Source: CAYNNP01 sp964398215
GTDB lineage: Bacteria > Planctomycetota > Planctomycetia > Pirellulales > Pirellulaceae
DNA: 55,160 bases
Assembly (NCBI GenBank): GCA_964398215.1
Contig: CAYNNP010000013.1
Coordinates: forward strand, 1 to 55,160
Direction: 5' to 3'
Positions 1 to 9,719 of the stretch are shown here, piece by piece. The number at the start of each line of letters is the position of its first letter. Positions within the stretch are counted from its first letter, which is position 1. A model generated the notes under the pieces. It was not told the DNA's origin. It saw nothing but the letters and a program-made list of their open reading frames with translations, and ran no database searches. The translations under genes were made by a program, and so were the position numbers.

Positions 1-10
1 AACCATTGCT

Positions 11-1414
11 CTACACTCGCTCCAAGGTTCCTGTTGTCCCAGCGAACGAATCTACTTCTACGCCAAGGCGCTGTAGGACTGATACGAACAAGTGTGCGAG
101 TGGAAGCTCTTCAGCTTCGATCTTTCCACGCCAGCCAGCATCGCTCATGATCCCGGCTCCCGCCTGGTTGTCTTCGTTGCCGACGCCAAATTTTAAGTAA
201 CGGCCGTTTTTGAAACCAAGGTTCTTTCCGCCTGCGGAAATGATCGGATAATTGCGCGACAGGTGAAAACTACTTGACGCCGAGCCGTGCATGGCAAACG
301 TGTTGTCCAGCATGTTTCCGCTACCAGTGGATTCCGGTGTGTCCTGCAGCTTCTTCAAGAACCGTCCAAACTCTTTGGCTTGATATCGGTTGTAGGTTCC
401 CAGATTCTCCCAGCCCTTCGGCTTCTTTACACTGTGCGTTAAGCCATGAGCGTTTCCGAGCCCGACCGCCTTTGACAACAAGTCGTGCGGACCTTCACCG
501 TTTTCACGTCCCAACTGAAACGTTGCCACTCGCGTGGAATCGCTTCTGAACGCCAGGTAAATCAGTTCGTACATGGTCTCGAAATACAAACTCGCCTCTT
601 TGGGATCCGCATCAAGCGTCAGGTTCGTTGTGTCGACTTTCGGAATCGGTGTGTCGATCCAACGCTGCGCCTTGGCAAGCTTGACTTCCGTGTCGCGCAC
701 CGCATCCAAGTATTGCTGTAGCGTTTCCTGATCGTGCTTGGACAACTGCCGCTGCAGCGACCGCGTATTTTCGATCAAGAAATCCAACGCACTCTTGCTA
801 CGCTCAAGCTTCTCGGCTGCGTCCTTGCCGCTAGTCTCAAACAACAAGTCAAAGATCTGCTTGGGTTTATTCATCGCCGGGATCGGGCGGCCTTCGGCGT
901 CGAAGGATTGTGTTTGTGCACCACGCGGTCCGCCGATTCCTCCGTTGGTCGACAACACCAGCGAAGAATGGCGAGTGAAGTCACCAGCGTGCGCGGCATA
1001 GACTTGGTCTACCGAAATCGAGTTCTTATAGGCACCATGTCCGCCGGTCGCGGCGCCGGTCAAGTACTGGTCTGCGTTGGAGTGTCCGTGAATTTGACGC
1101 GCCGCGGGGTGCGACAGGCCGGAGTAAATCGTGATCTCGCTGCGCATTGGTTCTAAAACATCCAGAACCTTGGTCAATTGAAAATCGTGTTCACCACCCC
1201 GTGGAAACCAGCTCCAATCCTTCCACGCAGGGTCGTCTTTCCGCGGCAACCCAACTCCATCAGGATGATAAACGCTCAAGAAACGTTTTGGCGTTTCGTT
1301 CAGCACTGGATTGGCCGACGCAAACGTCTCAAACCACGGTAGCGTCAACGCCAATCCCGCGCCGCGCAACAAACAACGGCGGCTAATGCGGTTGGATTTA
1401 GTATTCTTCATCAT
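11..1414 (-). CDS. DUF1552 family protein, Tat-exported
   Basis: Protein of 467 residues with a twin-arginine-type leader (RISRRCLLRGAG, residues 9-20) followed by a hydrophobic stretch ending near residue 33, so it should be exported folded to the periplasm. The body matches the DUF1552 family, which occurs in planctomycetes directly beside DUF1592-type cytochrome proteins; the fold is related to DUF1501/sulfatase-like proteins, but the reaction is unknown. The ATG (an ATG-ATG pair) lies 14 nt after the stop of the upstream DUF1592 gene, so the two are almost certainly one operon. The stop codon is inside the window, so the gene is complete. Family assignment is confident; function is not known. 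Confidence 0.93.
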   Translation of the reverse strand: MMKNTKSNRISRRCLLRGAGLALTLPWFETFASANPVLNETPKRFLSVYHPDGVGLPRKDDPAWKDWSWFPRGGEHDFQLTKVLDVLEPMRSEITIYSGLSHPAARQIHGHSNADQYLTGAATGGHGAYKNSISVDQVYAAHAGDFTRHSSLVLSTNGGIGGPRGAQTQSFDAEGRPIPAMNKPKQIFDLLFETSGKDAAEKLERSKSALDFLIENTRSLQRQLSKHDQETLQQYLDAVRDTEVKLAKAQRWIDTPIPKVDTTNLTLDADPKEASLYFETMYELIYLAFRSDSTRVATFQLGRENGEGPHDLLSKAVGLGNAHGLTHSVKKPKGWENLGTYNRYQAKEFGRFLKKLQDTPESTGSGNMLDNTFAMHGSASSSFHLSRNYPIISAGGKNLGFKNGRYLKFGVGNEDNQAGAGIMSDAGWRGKIEAEELPLAHLFVSVLQRLGVEVDSFAGTTGTLERV

Positions 1415-1428
1415 TTCGATCCTACGGC

Positions 1429-4050
1429 TCAGCGAGCTTGAAAAATCCGGCTGTTGACGATCAGTTGGATCAAGTCACCAAGTCGATCATCGTGTTTTCT
1501 AAACTGCAATGTCAAGTTATCTATATCGGCGCGATCGGCGAACGAAAGTGGCCGGCCCAGCGCATACGCGGTCATTTTGTGTACCATCGCTCTGGCAAAT
1601 TGATCCTGCCGCTCCAGCAACAAGTATCGCTTTAACCCGTCCATGCCAGCCAATTCTTGCTTATTGAACAACGCCGAGGTCGCATCAACGGGCTCGCTGC
1701 CTATCTTTGTACGAAAGGAACCCATGGCATCGTAGTTTTCAAATGCGATTCCCCACGGGTCGATTTTAGCATGGCAAGAAACGCAGGCCGGTTTGTTGCG
1801 GTGATCGGCAATGCGTTCTTTCAGCGTCATTTCAAGAATCCGCGGGTCCGTCAAATCCACTTCGGGCACATTCGGTGGCGCGGGCGGTGGCGGGTCACGT
1901 AGGATTCTTTCCAGCATCCAAATGCCGCGCTTCAGTGGATGCGAATCCTTGCCGTCCGAGTTCATGGCCAACACGGCCGCGCCGGTTAAGATCCCGCCAC
2001 GTTTGGCTTTCGGTTCGACTGCGACTTTGCGAAAGTGCGGCCCGAACACGTCGCGGATTCCATAGTGGTTGGCAAGTCGTTCGTTGACGACAACGTAGTC
2101 ACTGTGCAAGAAATCCATGACGCTGCCGTTTTGCTTCAGCACCTCGGCAAAAAGAGCGATCGGTTCTTGCTGCATCGACTGCTTCAACGCTTGATCGGAC
2201 ACATGAGTCACACTGCCCATCGCGTCCATGCCAAGCCATTGCTGAACAAAATGTTGTGCAAACCTCTCGCTGCGTGAGTCGGTCAGCATCCGCTGAACCT
2301 GCGACATCAAGACATCCGGCCGGTTCAGGGTTCCTTGGCCTGCTAAGTCCAGCAATGCTTCATCAGGAATACTGGACCACAGAAAGAACGCCAATCGATT
2401 CGCCAGTTCGAATTGGTTGATCGTGCCTTCAGTTTTTGCATCGTCGTCTGGCGATCGTTGTGTCACGTACAAAAATTCGGGCGCGGACAACGCTGTGGCC
2501 AGCACTTCCACCATCGCATCCTCGAAACTCGAAAATCCAGAACGATATTCGGCAAACAGCTTCATGAACCGTTCGAGTTCTGGCTCGCTAACCGGGCGTC
2601 TGTAAACGCGAGGCAAAAAACGACTTAGAACTTCGCGGCCGTAGACTTTTTCCTTCGAACGATTGTCGCTGTCGAAAAAGATCGACGTGTGCGACTTCGG
2701 TGGCCACTGCTGAAAGAACGGCGCGGAGATTTCCAAGTAATCGATATGAACATTCATCGGATCATTCTTGTCCGTCGCGTTCGACACATTTCGGATTGTT
2801 AGAAACTCGTCGCGTCGGGGGAACTTGGTCTCCAATTTCCGAAATGGGTTTCGCTGAATGTCGCCCAGTTGAATGAAAAAATCGATGAAGCCTGGCTCGT
2901 CAATCGACGCGGTCACGGGCAAATCAACTTCGCTGATCACCTGCGAAAAGTTTGCATTGTTGCTTGTATGAGCGCTGAAGATCAGCTGCAAGCTGGCGTA
3001 CTCGTTTGGTTTCATCGATGTTCGTCCGGCACGAATACGAACTCGCATCGTGCCCTCGTCAGGCAAGAATCGATCCAAATTAATCTTCAACTCATTCGAA
3101 TGCGGTAAAACACAAACGATGGGCGACGCTGGCGGCGCATCCTCAATCACTGGATCAGGAATCGGTACCAACTCGCAGTTCTGTGATTGGACCGCTTTAC
3201 CAGTTTTGATATCCAAGAAATGAGATCGATACCGACTCCTGTCCTCGGTGTCGTTTGCGTCGAAACTCTTTGCCCGTTTCGATGCCGCAAGTTTGTCCAT
3301 CAGCGTCGACATGTTGGCGATGTAGACAACGGGCTCTGGACGATCACCGCGAACCGTCGCGCGCCGTAGGGCTTTCAACGCAATCTCGCGATAGGATTGA
3401 AATTGCATCGCTGACATCTGCAACATGTCAGAACTGTTCTTGAATCCGTCTTCCGACGCAGTTTCCGGAGGCAGCCGGTTAGCAAAGTCAGCACGCACAC
3501 CTAGCAGGTCTTGCAGCGCGTAATTGTATTCGTATTTTGCCAAGCGCCTAAATGATGAACCTTCTCTCTGGCCGCGCCTCGCTAGCGACGCCTTGTTCAT
3601 CTCGTCGCCAATCCAATCGACAATCGCAGATCGGTCGGCATCCGTGATCGCAAATTCCGGTTCGTCTTCGGGCGGCATTTCTGAATTGATCAACGCGTCG
3701 TAAACTTCGCGCCAGCGCTGCACATCAGTGCCCGTCAGCAAGTCAGGGTTAAGCTGATCAATGCGGAGCTGGCCTTCAGATTTGTCTGGACCATGACAGT
3801 CCACGCAGTGCGCCATCAGGAGCGGCCGGATCGATTTTCGAAAGTGTTTCAGATTTGCTGTTGGGATAACGTCCGAATCTTTTGCTTTCACCCGACGTTC
3901 ATTCAGCAGTTTTGACTTCGTTCGTCCAATCCCCAGGGCGTCGTGCAGGCTGATCGGATCCGAGTCCGGTTCCGCCGCCAACAGCGAGTGGGCACCACCG
4001 CAACAAAGCAGCGCCAAAGCGGTGGTTCTGAACAGATTCACGAAGACCAT
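1429..4050 (-). CDS. Planctomycete cytochrome c with DUF1587/1595/1592/1588/1585
   Basis: Exported protein of 873 residues with a Sec signal peptide (residues 1-25, hydrophobic ALALLCC core). A c-type haem site CVDCH lies at residues 82-86, inside a PSCyt1-like domain. It is followed by DUF1587 (about 165-230, RRLAKYEYNYALQDLLGV), a beta-rich central part, DUF1595 (about 470-530), DUF1592 (about 545-670), DUF1588 (about 680-780, containing a second CVSCH at about 757) and DUF1585 to the end. This is the full canonical architecture. It is the first gene of a two-gene operon with the DUF1552 gene. Such proteins are a hallmark of planctomycetes and are thought to be envelope redox proteins, but no substrate has been shown. 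ATG start. Confidence 0.95.
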   Translation of the reverse strand: MVFVNLFRTTALALLCCGGAHSLLAAEPDSDPISLHDALGIGRTKSKLLNERRVKAKDSDVIPTANLKHFRKSIRPLLMAHCVDCHGPDKSEGQLRIDQLNPDLLTGTDVQRWREVYDALINSEMPPEDEPEFAITDADRSAIVDWIGDEMNKASLARRGQREGSSFRRLAKYEYNYALQDLLGVRADFANRLPPETASEDGFKNSSDMLQMSAMQFQSYREIALKALRRATVRGDRPEPVVYIANMSTLMDKLAASKRAKSFDANDTEDRSRYRSHFLDIKTGKAVQSQNCELVPIPDPVIEDAPPASPIVCVLPHSNELKINLDRFLPDEGTMRVRIRAGRTSMKPNEYASLQLIFSAHTSNNANFSQVISEVDLPVTASIDEPGFIDFFIQLGDIQRNPFRKLETKFPRRDEFLTIRNVSNATDKNDPMNVHIDYLEISAPFFQQWPPKSHTSIFFDSDNRSKEKVYGREVLSRFLPRVYRRPVSEPELERFMKLFAEYRSGFSSFEDAMVEVLATALSAPEFLYVTQRSPDDDAKTEGTINQFELANRLAFFLWSSIPDEALLDLAGQGTLNRPDVLMSQVQRMLTDSRSERFAQHFVQQWLGMDAMGSVTHVSDQALKQSMQQEPIALFAEVLKQNGSVMDFLHSDYVVVNERLANHYGIRDVFGPHFRKVAVEPKAKRGGILTGAAVLAMNSDGKDSHPLKRGIWMLERILRDPPPPAPPNVPEVDLTDPRILEMTLKERIADHRNKPACVSCHAKIDPWGIAFENYDAMGSFRTKIGSEPVDATSALFNKQELAGMDGLKRYLLLERQDQFARAMVHKMTAYALGRPLSFADRADIDNLTLQFRKHDDRLGDLIQLIVNSRIFQAR

Positions 4051-4235
4051 GATTCCTTTGTCACCAAAGCTGACAAGGTGTGTTGATGAACAACCATTGC
4101 CGCAAACCAGCGGCGAGTGTAGTCATCAAAAGGCAGGAGGGTGGTGGCCACTTTCGTACAACGAAATCGGCCGGCGGGATATCAACAGTATATCCTACGT
4201 CCCGAAAAAGTCATCTGATATCCATCCGCAGGGCA

Positions 4236-4256
4236 AAGCAGTTTTTCAAACTGCTT
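4236..4256. terminator. Perfect 9-bp hairpin downstream of the DUF5009 gene
   Basis: Arms AAGCAGTTT (4236-4244) and AAACTGCTT (4248-4256) are perfectly complementary around a TTC loop. On the minus strand it lies about 115 nt past the DUF5009 stop codon and just beyond the larger palindrome at 4259-4318. The AT-rich arms could act as part of a factor-independent terminator, but there is no long T run, so the assignment is tentative. Confidence 0.4.
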
Positions 4257-4258
4257 AA

Positions 4259-4318
4259 AGTAGCTCGGCTCTCCGAGCCGAGAAATCGGCAGGTCTCGGC
4301 TGGGACAGCCGAGTTACT
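4259..4318. repeat. REP-like double palindrome
   Basis: Two 24-nt units in inverted orientation. The first (4259-4282) contains CTCGGCTC-TCC-GAGCCGAG, a perfect 8-bp hairpin. The second (4295-4318) contains CTCGGCT-GGGAC-AGCCGAG, a 7-bp hairpin. The two units are also largely complementary to each other (AGTAGCTCGGCT against AGCCGAGTTACT), so the whole can form a cruciform. A near-identical unit occurs at 47885-47908. The position between genes, the inverted pairing and the recurrence fit a REP-type dispersed repeat; it may also terminate transcription from the DUF5009 gene. Confidence 0.7.
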
Positions 4319-4370
4319 ATGTTGCCTACCTTGAAAAAGTCACGAATCTGGCTGTTCGGCTAAATCAAGG

Positions 4371-5639
4371 TCAGACGCGGAAGAAGAGTTTGTTTCGGTA
4401 CAGATAAAAACAGATGAGCCATAAAACAATGAACACACCGATTGATTGCAACGTCGGTGCGTATGGCCCCAAGAACATCGCTTCGACAAACCCCGAGTGG
4501 TCGGCTTTGTTATCGCCAAGGTTTTTGCCCAAGTAAGTTTTCAAATTCGCGTTGATTGTTCCCTTGAAAAGCATCCCCATGAGGTACATCGCCAAGGAAT
4601 TCATTCCAACGACCACCAACGGAAATGTCCAGCGTTTAAAGCCACGGATATCCACGATCCAGTAAAGCAACGCTAAGATCCACAGTACCCACGCGCCACT
4701 GAACAGCACCCACGAAGGCGTCCAGATTTTCTTGACAACCGGACACACGGTTACGCTTGCGACCACGGCCAACACCATTGCGATCAAGCCACCGAGCATC
4801 AACCAAGTTACTTTTTGCGTCGCACTACGATCACTTTTCAGCAAACTTCCAGCAAACACTCCGATCAGGATCGTAACGGCAGACGGAATGAAATTCAGTG
4901 TCGTGTAACCCGCTTTGTGCGCGGCGATTGGTTCTTTCGTTTCGAATAGCCAATTCAATAACTTGACATCCACATCGGCCGCTCCATTGCCGGTCAACGC
5001 AAAGTGTTGTCCAACCGTTTCGTTGACATGCAGCGAAGCGATACTGTCCACCGCGGCCTGGGTCAGCTCCAAAACGGGGTATTGAAAAAGCCAGTACCAG
5101 TAGGCCAGCAAGACAGAAATGCCGGCTGCCAACTGAAATTTAAAGCTGCGGCCTAACAGCAGGAATACAAAAAAGTATCCAAGGCCGATTTGCGAAAGCA
5201 CATTGGTGAACAGTCGGTTGGACGCCAGGCCGCTGTTGCGAGTTTGTAAGTAGACGCCGATTGCGACCAAGACGAATGCGCGGATCGCGGCGTGCAGGGT
5301 TAGATTCAATTCGCTGTCACCACGCTGGCGACGTTTGGCATACGAATATGGCATCGCAACGCCTACCATGAACATGAACGCTGGTTGGATCAAGTCCCAC
5401 ATTGAACAGCCGACGTAATAAAACTGGCTTGTCCAAATTGGATGGCTATTGTGAAAACTCAAGAACTGCCAGACTTGCCCGACAAACGAATCGACTTCTA
5501 CATTTGGTCCATAACCAAGTTTACGGGCAGTCTTTGCCAGCGCGAGCCCGTTGCAAGCCAGCAAGCACATGATCAAACCACGCATCGCATCCAGCGAAAC
5601 CAATCGCTGCGATTGTTGATTCAGTTCAGTTTCCTGCAC
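4371..5639 (-). CDS. DUF5009 / HGSNAT-like membrane acyltransferase family protein
   Basis: Integral membrane protein of 422 residues. It opens with the acyltransferase-family signature around residues 13-30 (RLVSLDAMRGLIMCLL), then about ten hydrophobic helices, including VGVAMPYSYAKRR near residue 92 and a C-terminal helix ending in LYRNKLFFRV. This resembles the DUF5009/YeiB-like group that includes the heparan-alpha-glucosaminide N-acetyltransferase type. Those proteins transfer acetyl groups across membranes to glycans; whether this one does is an inference. The glycan-degradation genes further along make a sugar substrate plausible. It is transcribed alone, divergent from the LamG-cytochrome gene. 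ATG start. Confidence 0.8.
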   Translation of the reverse strand: MQETELNQQSQRLVSLDAMRGLIMCLLACNGLALAKTARKLGYGPNVEVDSFVGQVWQFLSFHNSHPIWTSQFYYVGCSMWDLIQPAFMFMVGVAMPYSYAKRRQRGDSELNLTLHAAIRAFVLVAIGVYLQTRNSGLASNRLFTNVLSQIGLGYFFVFLLLGRSFKFQLAAGISVLLAYWYWLFQYPVLELTQAAVDSIASLHVNETVGQHFALTGNGAADVDVKLLNWLFETKEPIAAHKAGYTTLNFIPSAVTILIGVFAGSLLKSDRSATQKVTWLMLGGLIAMVLAVVASVTVCPVVKKIWTPSWVLFSGAWVLWILALLYWIVDIRGFKRWTFPLVVVGMNSLAMYLMGMLFKGTINANLKTYLGKNLGDNKADHSGFVEAMFLGPYAPTLQSIGVFIVLWLICFYLYRNKLFFRV

Positions 5640-5993
5640 GGCATTGCCATCGGTTGAGTTTTTTCTGTTGCGCAGCGGGAGGGTCGGACGTCGTAGCGGC
5701 CTGGGCTGAGGGCGCGACAGTCCCGATGTGAGAATGATTTTACCGTTTCGTATTCATCCCATGTATTGCAACGCAAAATGCGATCCGCGTCACGAAAAAC
5801 GCAACTTCAAGGCGCTGCAGCAAGGTTACAGTCGCTGTTCCGGCAGGCACTGCATTCGGCCTACAATTAACTTAATCCCCACGACCTGTTGTTATTCTTG
5901 CTCAGGCACCAAATGAACTCCTGAGTTATCCTGCGAAAGTGGCTATACTAGAGTTCCCACCATTGCACTCCTTGGCCGCAATAATCTACTGCC
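5640..5993. other. Divergent promoter region without genes
   Basis: A 354-bp region between two divergent genes (the DUF5009 gene on minus, the LamG-cytochrome gene on plus). Short open frames here show no signal peptide, domain or family resemblance. It is expected to contain both promoters; no specific operator, riboswitch or terminator was recognised. Confidence 0.6.
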
Positions 5994-8900
5994 ATGCAAA
6001 AAATCATTTTCACGCTTTGCCTGTTGTTGCCAGTCATACAATCAGTGGACACGCAGGCCGACGATTCAAAGAAATCGAAAAGCAATCGCCAAGTCGCACA
6101 TTGGTCATTCGACGAAATGCCCAAAGCAAAAATAGTTGGCAAGGTTTCAGTTTCTGAATCCGAGTTGACTGCGCCACAATTCCCTGGCTTCGGCCGAGCC
6201 AATTCCGCACTCACGATCAAAACACGATCCTATTTGGTGCTGGATGATCGCGGTCAAAAAAAAGATGGCGACTTTGATTTTGACAACGGCGACGCGATCA
6301 CTGCCGAAGCTTGGGTGAACTTGAAATCGTTATCGCAACAGGCTTACATCATCGGAAAGGGTCGAACGGGAATTTCTGGTCCCAAAAGCACCGACCAGAA
6401 TTGGGCGTTTCGAATTCGAAATCAGAAAGGACAAGGATGCGTCAATTTCTTGTTTCATTCACAGAAATCTGGTTCAAAGCCAGGTGACTGGCATCGCTGG
6501 ACCAGCACAAGCGGCTTTGGTGTTGGAGACGGCTGGCATCACGTTGCAGTGTCCTACAAGTTCGGCGAACCAGACAGCATCCGTGGAATCATTGATGGCA
6601 AAGAGGTCAAAGGAAAGTGGGACATGGGCGGCCCAACTAAACAACCGCCAGTCAAAACGTCGTCACCAGTTTGGATCGGATCCGCAATGGCTGACAAAGA
6701 CGGCGGCAAAAAGGGCAATTCCTTTGATGGCCAGATGGATGAACTTGCAGTCTACCGTAGCATCGTCCCGGCTGGAGTTTTGAAGAGTCGATACAAGTAC
6801 AAACCGGAACCTGTTGATCGCCCGCCAAGCTCAGGTGATCAAGTTGTGAACCAATTGTTCGGGCCGATTAGCGGCAACAGTTCCATTCCCAAGCGGTTCG
6901 ATTCGGCGCCGCGAACGACATGGACAACAAATGCATTGGCGTTCACGCGACTACCCCACAACTACGATTCATGGGGTGTGCGTGATGATTGGACCGACAA
7001 GACTTCCAAAGTAATGTTTGTACGATCATGGATGAATTTGAAATTGGAACGCGGCGACTACCAATTCATGGTGCGTTCGCGCGGCTACTCGCAATTGTTT
7101 ATCGACGGAAAAAAAATCGTTTCAACGCCTCGGCAACTCAATCGCAGCGGCGCCCATCACGTCGTCGTTCCGCTTCCCAAAGTTCCCGTCGAAGGGATGC
7201 GGCCCGCGTTCATGAGTGACCACCAGCGCGTGGTGGATTTTCACAGTGATGGTGGTACTCACGAAATACGGTTCGATGTGATTGTGGGCGGCCCCAAGTA
7301 TCGGCTGGAATTTGGCGAGACCTGTGTTGCGATCGCACGTCCAGACGAGATGTTTCGTGTCGTTTCTAACAGCCGCGAGTTTTTGCTGGACGATGCGGGC
7401 TGGCAACAATTAGCCGACCAGCAAAACGAAATGTTGGCTGAGCTGGATACAAAAACGCGTCGCGCAAAATCATCAAAGCAAAACGAATACTGGGCACTGA
7501 GGCACTCTTACGCAAAGCAGAATCTGAAGAAAGGTGTCAAACAGAGTATCGACCAGATTATCGAGAATCGTATCTCGGCCGAAAACGAAGCACGATCGAA
7601 TGCATCAGCTACCTCCAGCACGACCGACACATTCTATCGCGATCATGTGCAACCGATTTTGCAATCAAACTGCGGGCGCTGCCATGGGGAAAAACGACAA
7701 GGCGAGTTAGCGATTTTTGATCGCGAAAATTTACTTCGCGGTGGTGAGTCGGGTGATGCAGCAATTGTTCCCGGCAAACCAGACGAGAGCTATTTGTTTG
7801 AATTGGTGTCTGCAAAACCAGATGAATACCGAATGCCACCCAAGGGAGATGGGCTGGATGAATCGCAGGTCCAAATTATTCGCAAGTGGATCGCAGCGGG
7901 CGCAAAACTTTCTGCTGCAAAAAAGAACCCAATCAAACTAACCACCAAAACAAACGACTACACATTCCTGCGTCGTGTTTTCATTGACACCGTTGGCGTG
8001 CCGCCAACGGTAAGCGAGGCGAACCTTTTCTTGAACGACCGCAGTGCCGATCGCCGAGAAAAGCTGATTGACGGTTTACTGAAAGATCCGCGTTGGGCCG
8101 ACAATTGGGTTGGATATTGGCAAGACGTGTTGGCAGAGAACCCGAATCTACTGAAGCCGACCTTGAACAATACAGGCCCGTTTCGGTACTGGATTCATGA
8201 GACGCTGAAGGACAATAAACCGATTGATCGTTTTGCAACTGAATTGATTCAGATGCGCGGAAGCACCTGGTACGGTGGTTCAGCTGGGTTTTCAGTGGCG
8301 TCACAGAACGATTCGCCGATGGCGGCCAAGGCGCATGTGATCGGAACGGCGTTCATGGGAGTCGAAATGAAGTGTGCTCGCTGCCATGACGCGCCTTACC
8401 ACTCGTGGAAACAACGCGACCTGTTTCAAGTCGCCGCGATGCTGGAGCGAAAATCGATCAAGCTGCCCAAGACCAGTACAGTGCCTGCAGCGTTCTTTGA
8501 TGAACAAGAACGAAAATCGCTGATCGAAGTCACACTGAAACCCGGCGAGAAGATTCATGGGAAATGGCCGTTCGCCAGCTTTGCTCCCGATGTTGAATCC
8601 GAGATTGTGCAGAAACCAGCGGATACGCGAGAAAAACTAGCCGCGCAAGTAACCGCATCTCGACGTTTTGCAGAAGTCATCGCGAATCGTCTGTGGAAGC
8701 GTTTTATGGGCGCGGGGATCGTCGAGCCCGTGGACGATTGGGAAGGCAACGCGCCAAGCGACCCGCAACTGCTTAGCTGTTTGGCGGACGCGCTGATCGA
8801 ATCCAATTACGACTTCAAAGCACTCGCAAAATTGATTTTGGTCAGCGATGCGTATCAGCGCAACGTCAATCGATCTAATGGGGACGAATCGGATGCACGA

Positions 8901-9644
8901 TTCTTTGCTGGACCGATACGCCGCCGAATGACGGCCGAGCAGATTGTCGATTCAGCATTCAGTGTCGCCGAAATTGACATGAATACGGAACAATTGACGT
9001 TAGACGTCGAAGGCAGTTTGCCAGTTGAGAAGTTTTTGAATTTTGGATTCCCCAAACGTGCATGGGAATTTTCGACTTTGGCAAACGAGCGAGATCGACC
9101 AAGTTTGGCGCTGCCAAAAGTCCAGGCGATCACGGACGTGTTGAATGCGTTTGGCTGGAGGAATTCGCGGCCCGAACCGACCAGTCAACGTGAAGAGGCA
9201 CCAAATTTGGTTCAGCCCGGAGCGCTCGCAAACGGAACCTTGGGCGTTTGGCTTACTAGGTTAAGCAATCAGAGCGGGTTGACCGATTTGATGTGCAAAG
9301 AGCAGGACGTCGAATCGTTAGTTGATGAACTGTTTTTGCGAATGCTAACCAGAAAGCCAACGGCTGCCGAGAAAGATCGATTCGTCCAGCTATTGAGTGA
9401 CGGATACGACGATCGGATTTCCAAATCGGCGCTCGCAGCGTTGACACCTGTTGCCAAACGATTTCGGTACGTCTCATGGTCCAATCATTTGAACACCGAA
9501 GCGAATGTCATCAAAGTAGAAATGCAAGAACTCCATCGTAAAGGCCCCGAAAGGACGTATCGGCTGACGCCAGCCTGGAGAGAAAAAGCCGAAGACGCAA
9601 TTTGGGCTTTGCTCAATAGCCCCGAATCCGTCATTGTTCCATGA
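5994..9644 (+). CDS. LamG - planctomycete cytochrome c - DUF1549 - DUF1553 protein
   Basis: Very large exported protein of 1216 residues. Order of parts: signal peptide (1-23); LamG/concanavalin-like domain (about 35-275, with the typical AEAWVNL and DGWHHVAVSY strands), likely carbohydrate binding; a PA14-like beta region (about 310-460); a c-type haem domain PSCyt1 with CGRCH at about 560; DUF1549 (about 655-830), which includes a second haem-type site CARCH at about 794; and DUF1553 (about 890-1160). It is followed 75 nt later by a DUF1501 gene, the usual partner, so the two form an operon. Domain calls are confident. The role, probably an envelope redox enzyme acting on or bound to a glycan, is inferred. 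ATG start. Confidence 0.94.
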   Translation: MQKIIFTLCLLLPVIQSVDTQADDSKKSKSNRQVAHWSFDEMPKAKIVGKVSVSESELTAPQFPGFGRANSALTIKTRSYLVLDDRGQKKDGDFDFDNGDAITAEAWVNLKSLSQQAYIIGKGRTGISGPKSTDQNWAFRIRNQKGQGCVNFLFHSQKSGSKPGDWHRWTSTSGFGVGDGWHHVAVSYKFGEPDSIRGIIDGKEVKGKWDMGGPTKQPPVKTSSPVWIGSAMADKDGGKKGNSFDGQMDELAVYRSIVPAGVLKSRYKYKPEPVDRPPSSGDQVVNQLFGPISGNSSIPKRFDSAPRTTWTTNALAFTRLPHNYDSWGVRDDWTDKTSKVMFVRSWMNLKLERGDYQFMVRSRGYSQLFIDGKKIVSTPRQLNRSGAHHVVVPLPKVPVEGMRPAFMSDHQRVVDFHSDGGTHEIRFDVIVGGPKYRLEFGETCVAIARPDEMFRVVSNSREFLLDDAGWQQLADQQNEMLAELDTKTRRAKSSKQNEYWALRHSYAKQNLKKGVKQSIDQIIENRISAENEARSNASATSSTTDTFYRDHVQPILQSNCGRCHGEKRQGELAIFDRENLLRGGESGDAAIVPGKPDESYLFELVSAKPDEYRMPPKGDGLDESQVQIIRKWIAAGAKLSAAKKNPIKLTTKTNDYTFLRRVFIDTVGVPPTVSEANLFLNDRSADRREKLIDGLLKDPRWADNWVGYWQDVLAENPNLLKPTLNNTGPFRYWIHETLKDNKPIDRFATELIQMRGSTWYGGSAGFSVASQNDSPMAAKAHVIGTAFMGVEMKCARCHDAPYHSWKQRDLFQVAAMLERKSIKLPKTSTVPAAFFDEQERKSLIEVTLKPGEKIHGKWPFASFAPDVESEIVQKPADTREKLAAQVTASRRFAEVIANRLWKRFMGAGIVEPVDDWEGNAPSDPQLLSCLADALIESNYDFKALAKLILVSDAYQRNVNRSNGDESDARFFAGPIRRRMTAEQIVDSAFSVAEIDMNTEQLTLDVEGSLPVEKFLNFGFPKRAWEFSTLANERDRPSLALPKVQAITDVLNAFGWRNSRPEPTSQREEAPNLVQPGALANGTLGVWLTRLSNQSGLTDLMCKEQDVESLVDELFLRMLTRKPTAAEKDRFVQLLSDGYDDRISKSALAALTPVAKRFRYVSWSNHLNTEANVIKVEMQELHRKGPERTYRLTPAWREKAEDAIWALLNSPESVIVP

Positions 9645-9719
9645 AGTAGGTTGCCGTTGATTAGGCACGCACCTGTCTGCCACCACTTAAGATCGCAAGT
9701 ACACGAAACAGCCAAACAA

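Larger units (their letters stand above)
4051..4370. other. Intergenic region with palindromes
   Basis: This 320-bp stretch separates the start of the DUF1592 gene from the stop of the DUF5009 gene; both are on the minus strand. No convincing gene is present. It must hold the promoter of the DUF1592-DUF1552 operon and, nearer 4236-4318, several inverted repeats described separately that may end transcription of the DUF5009 gene. Confidence 0.7.
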
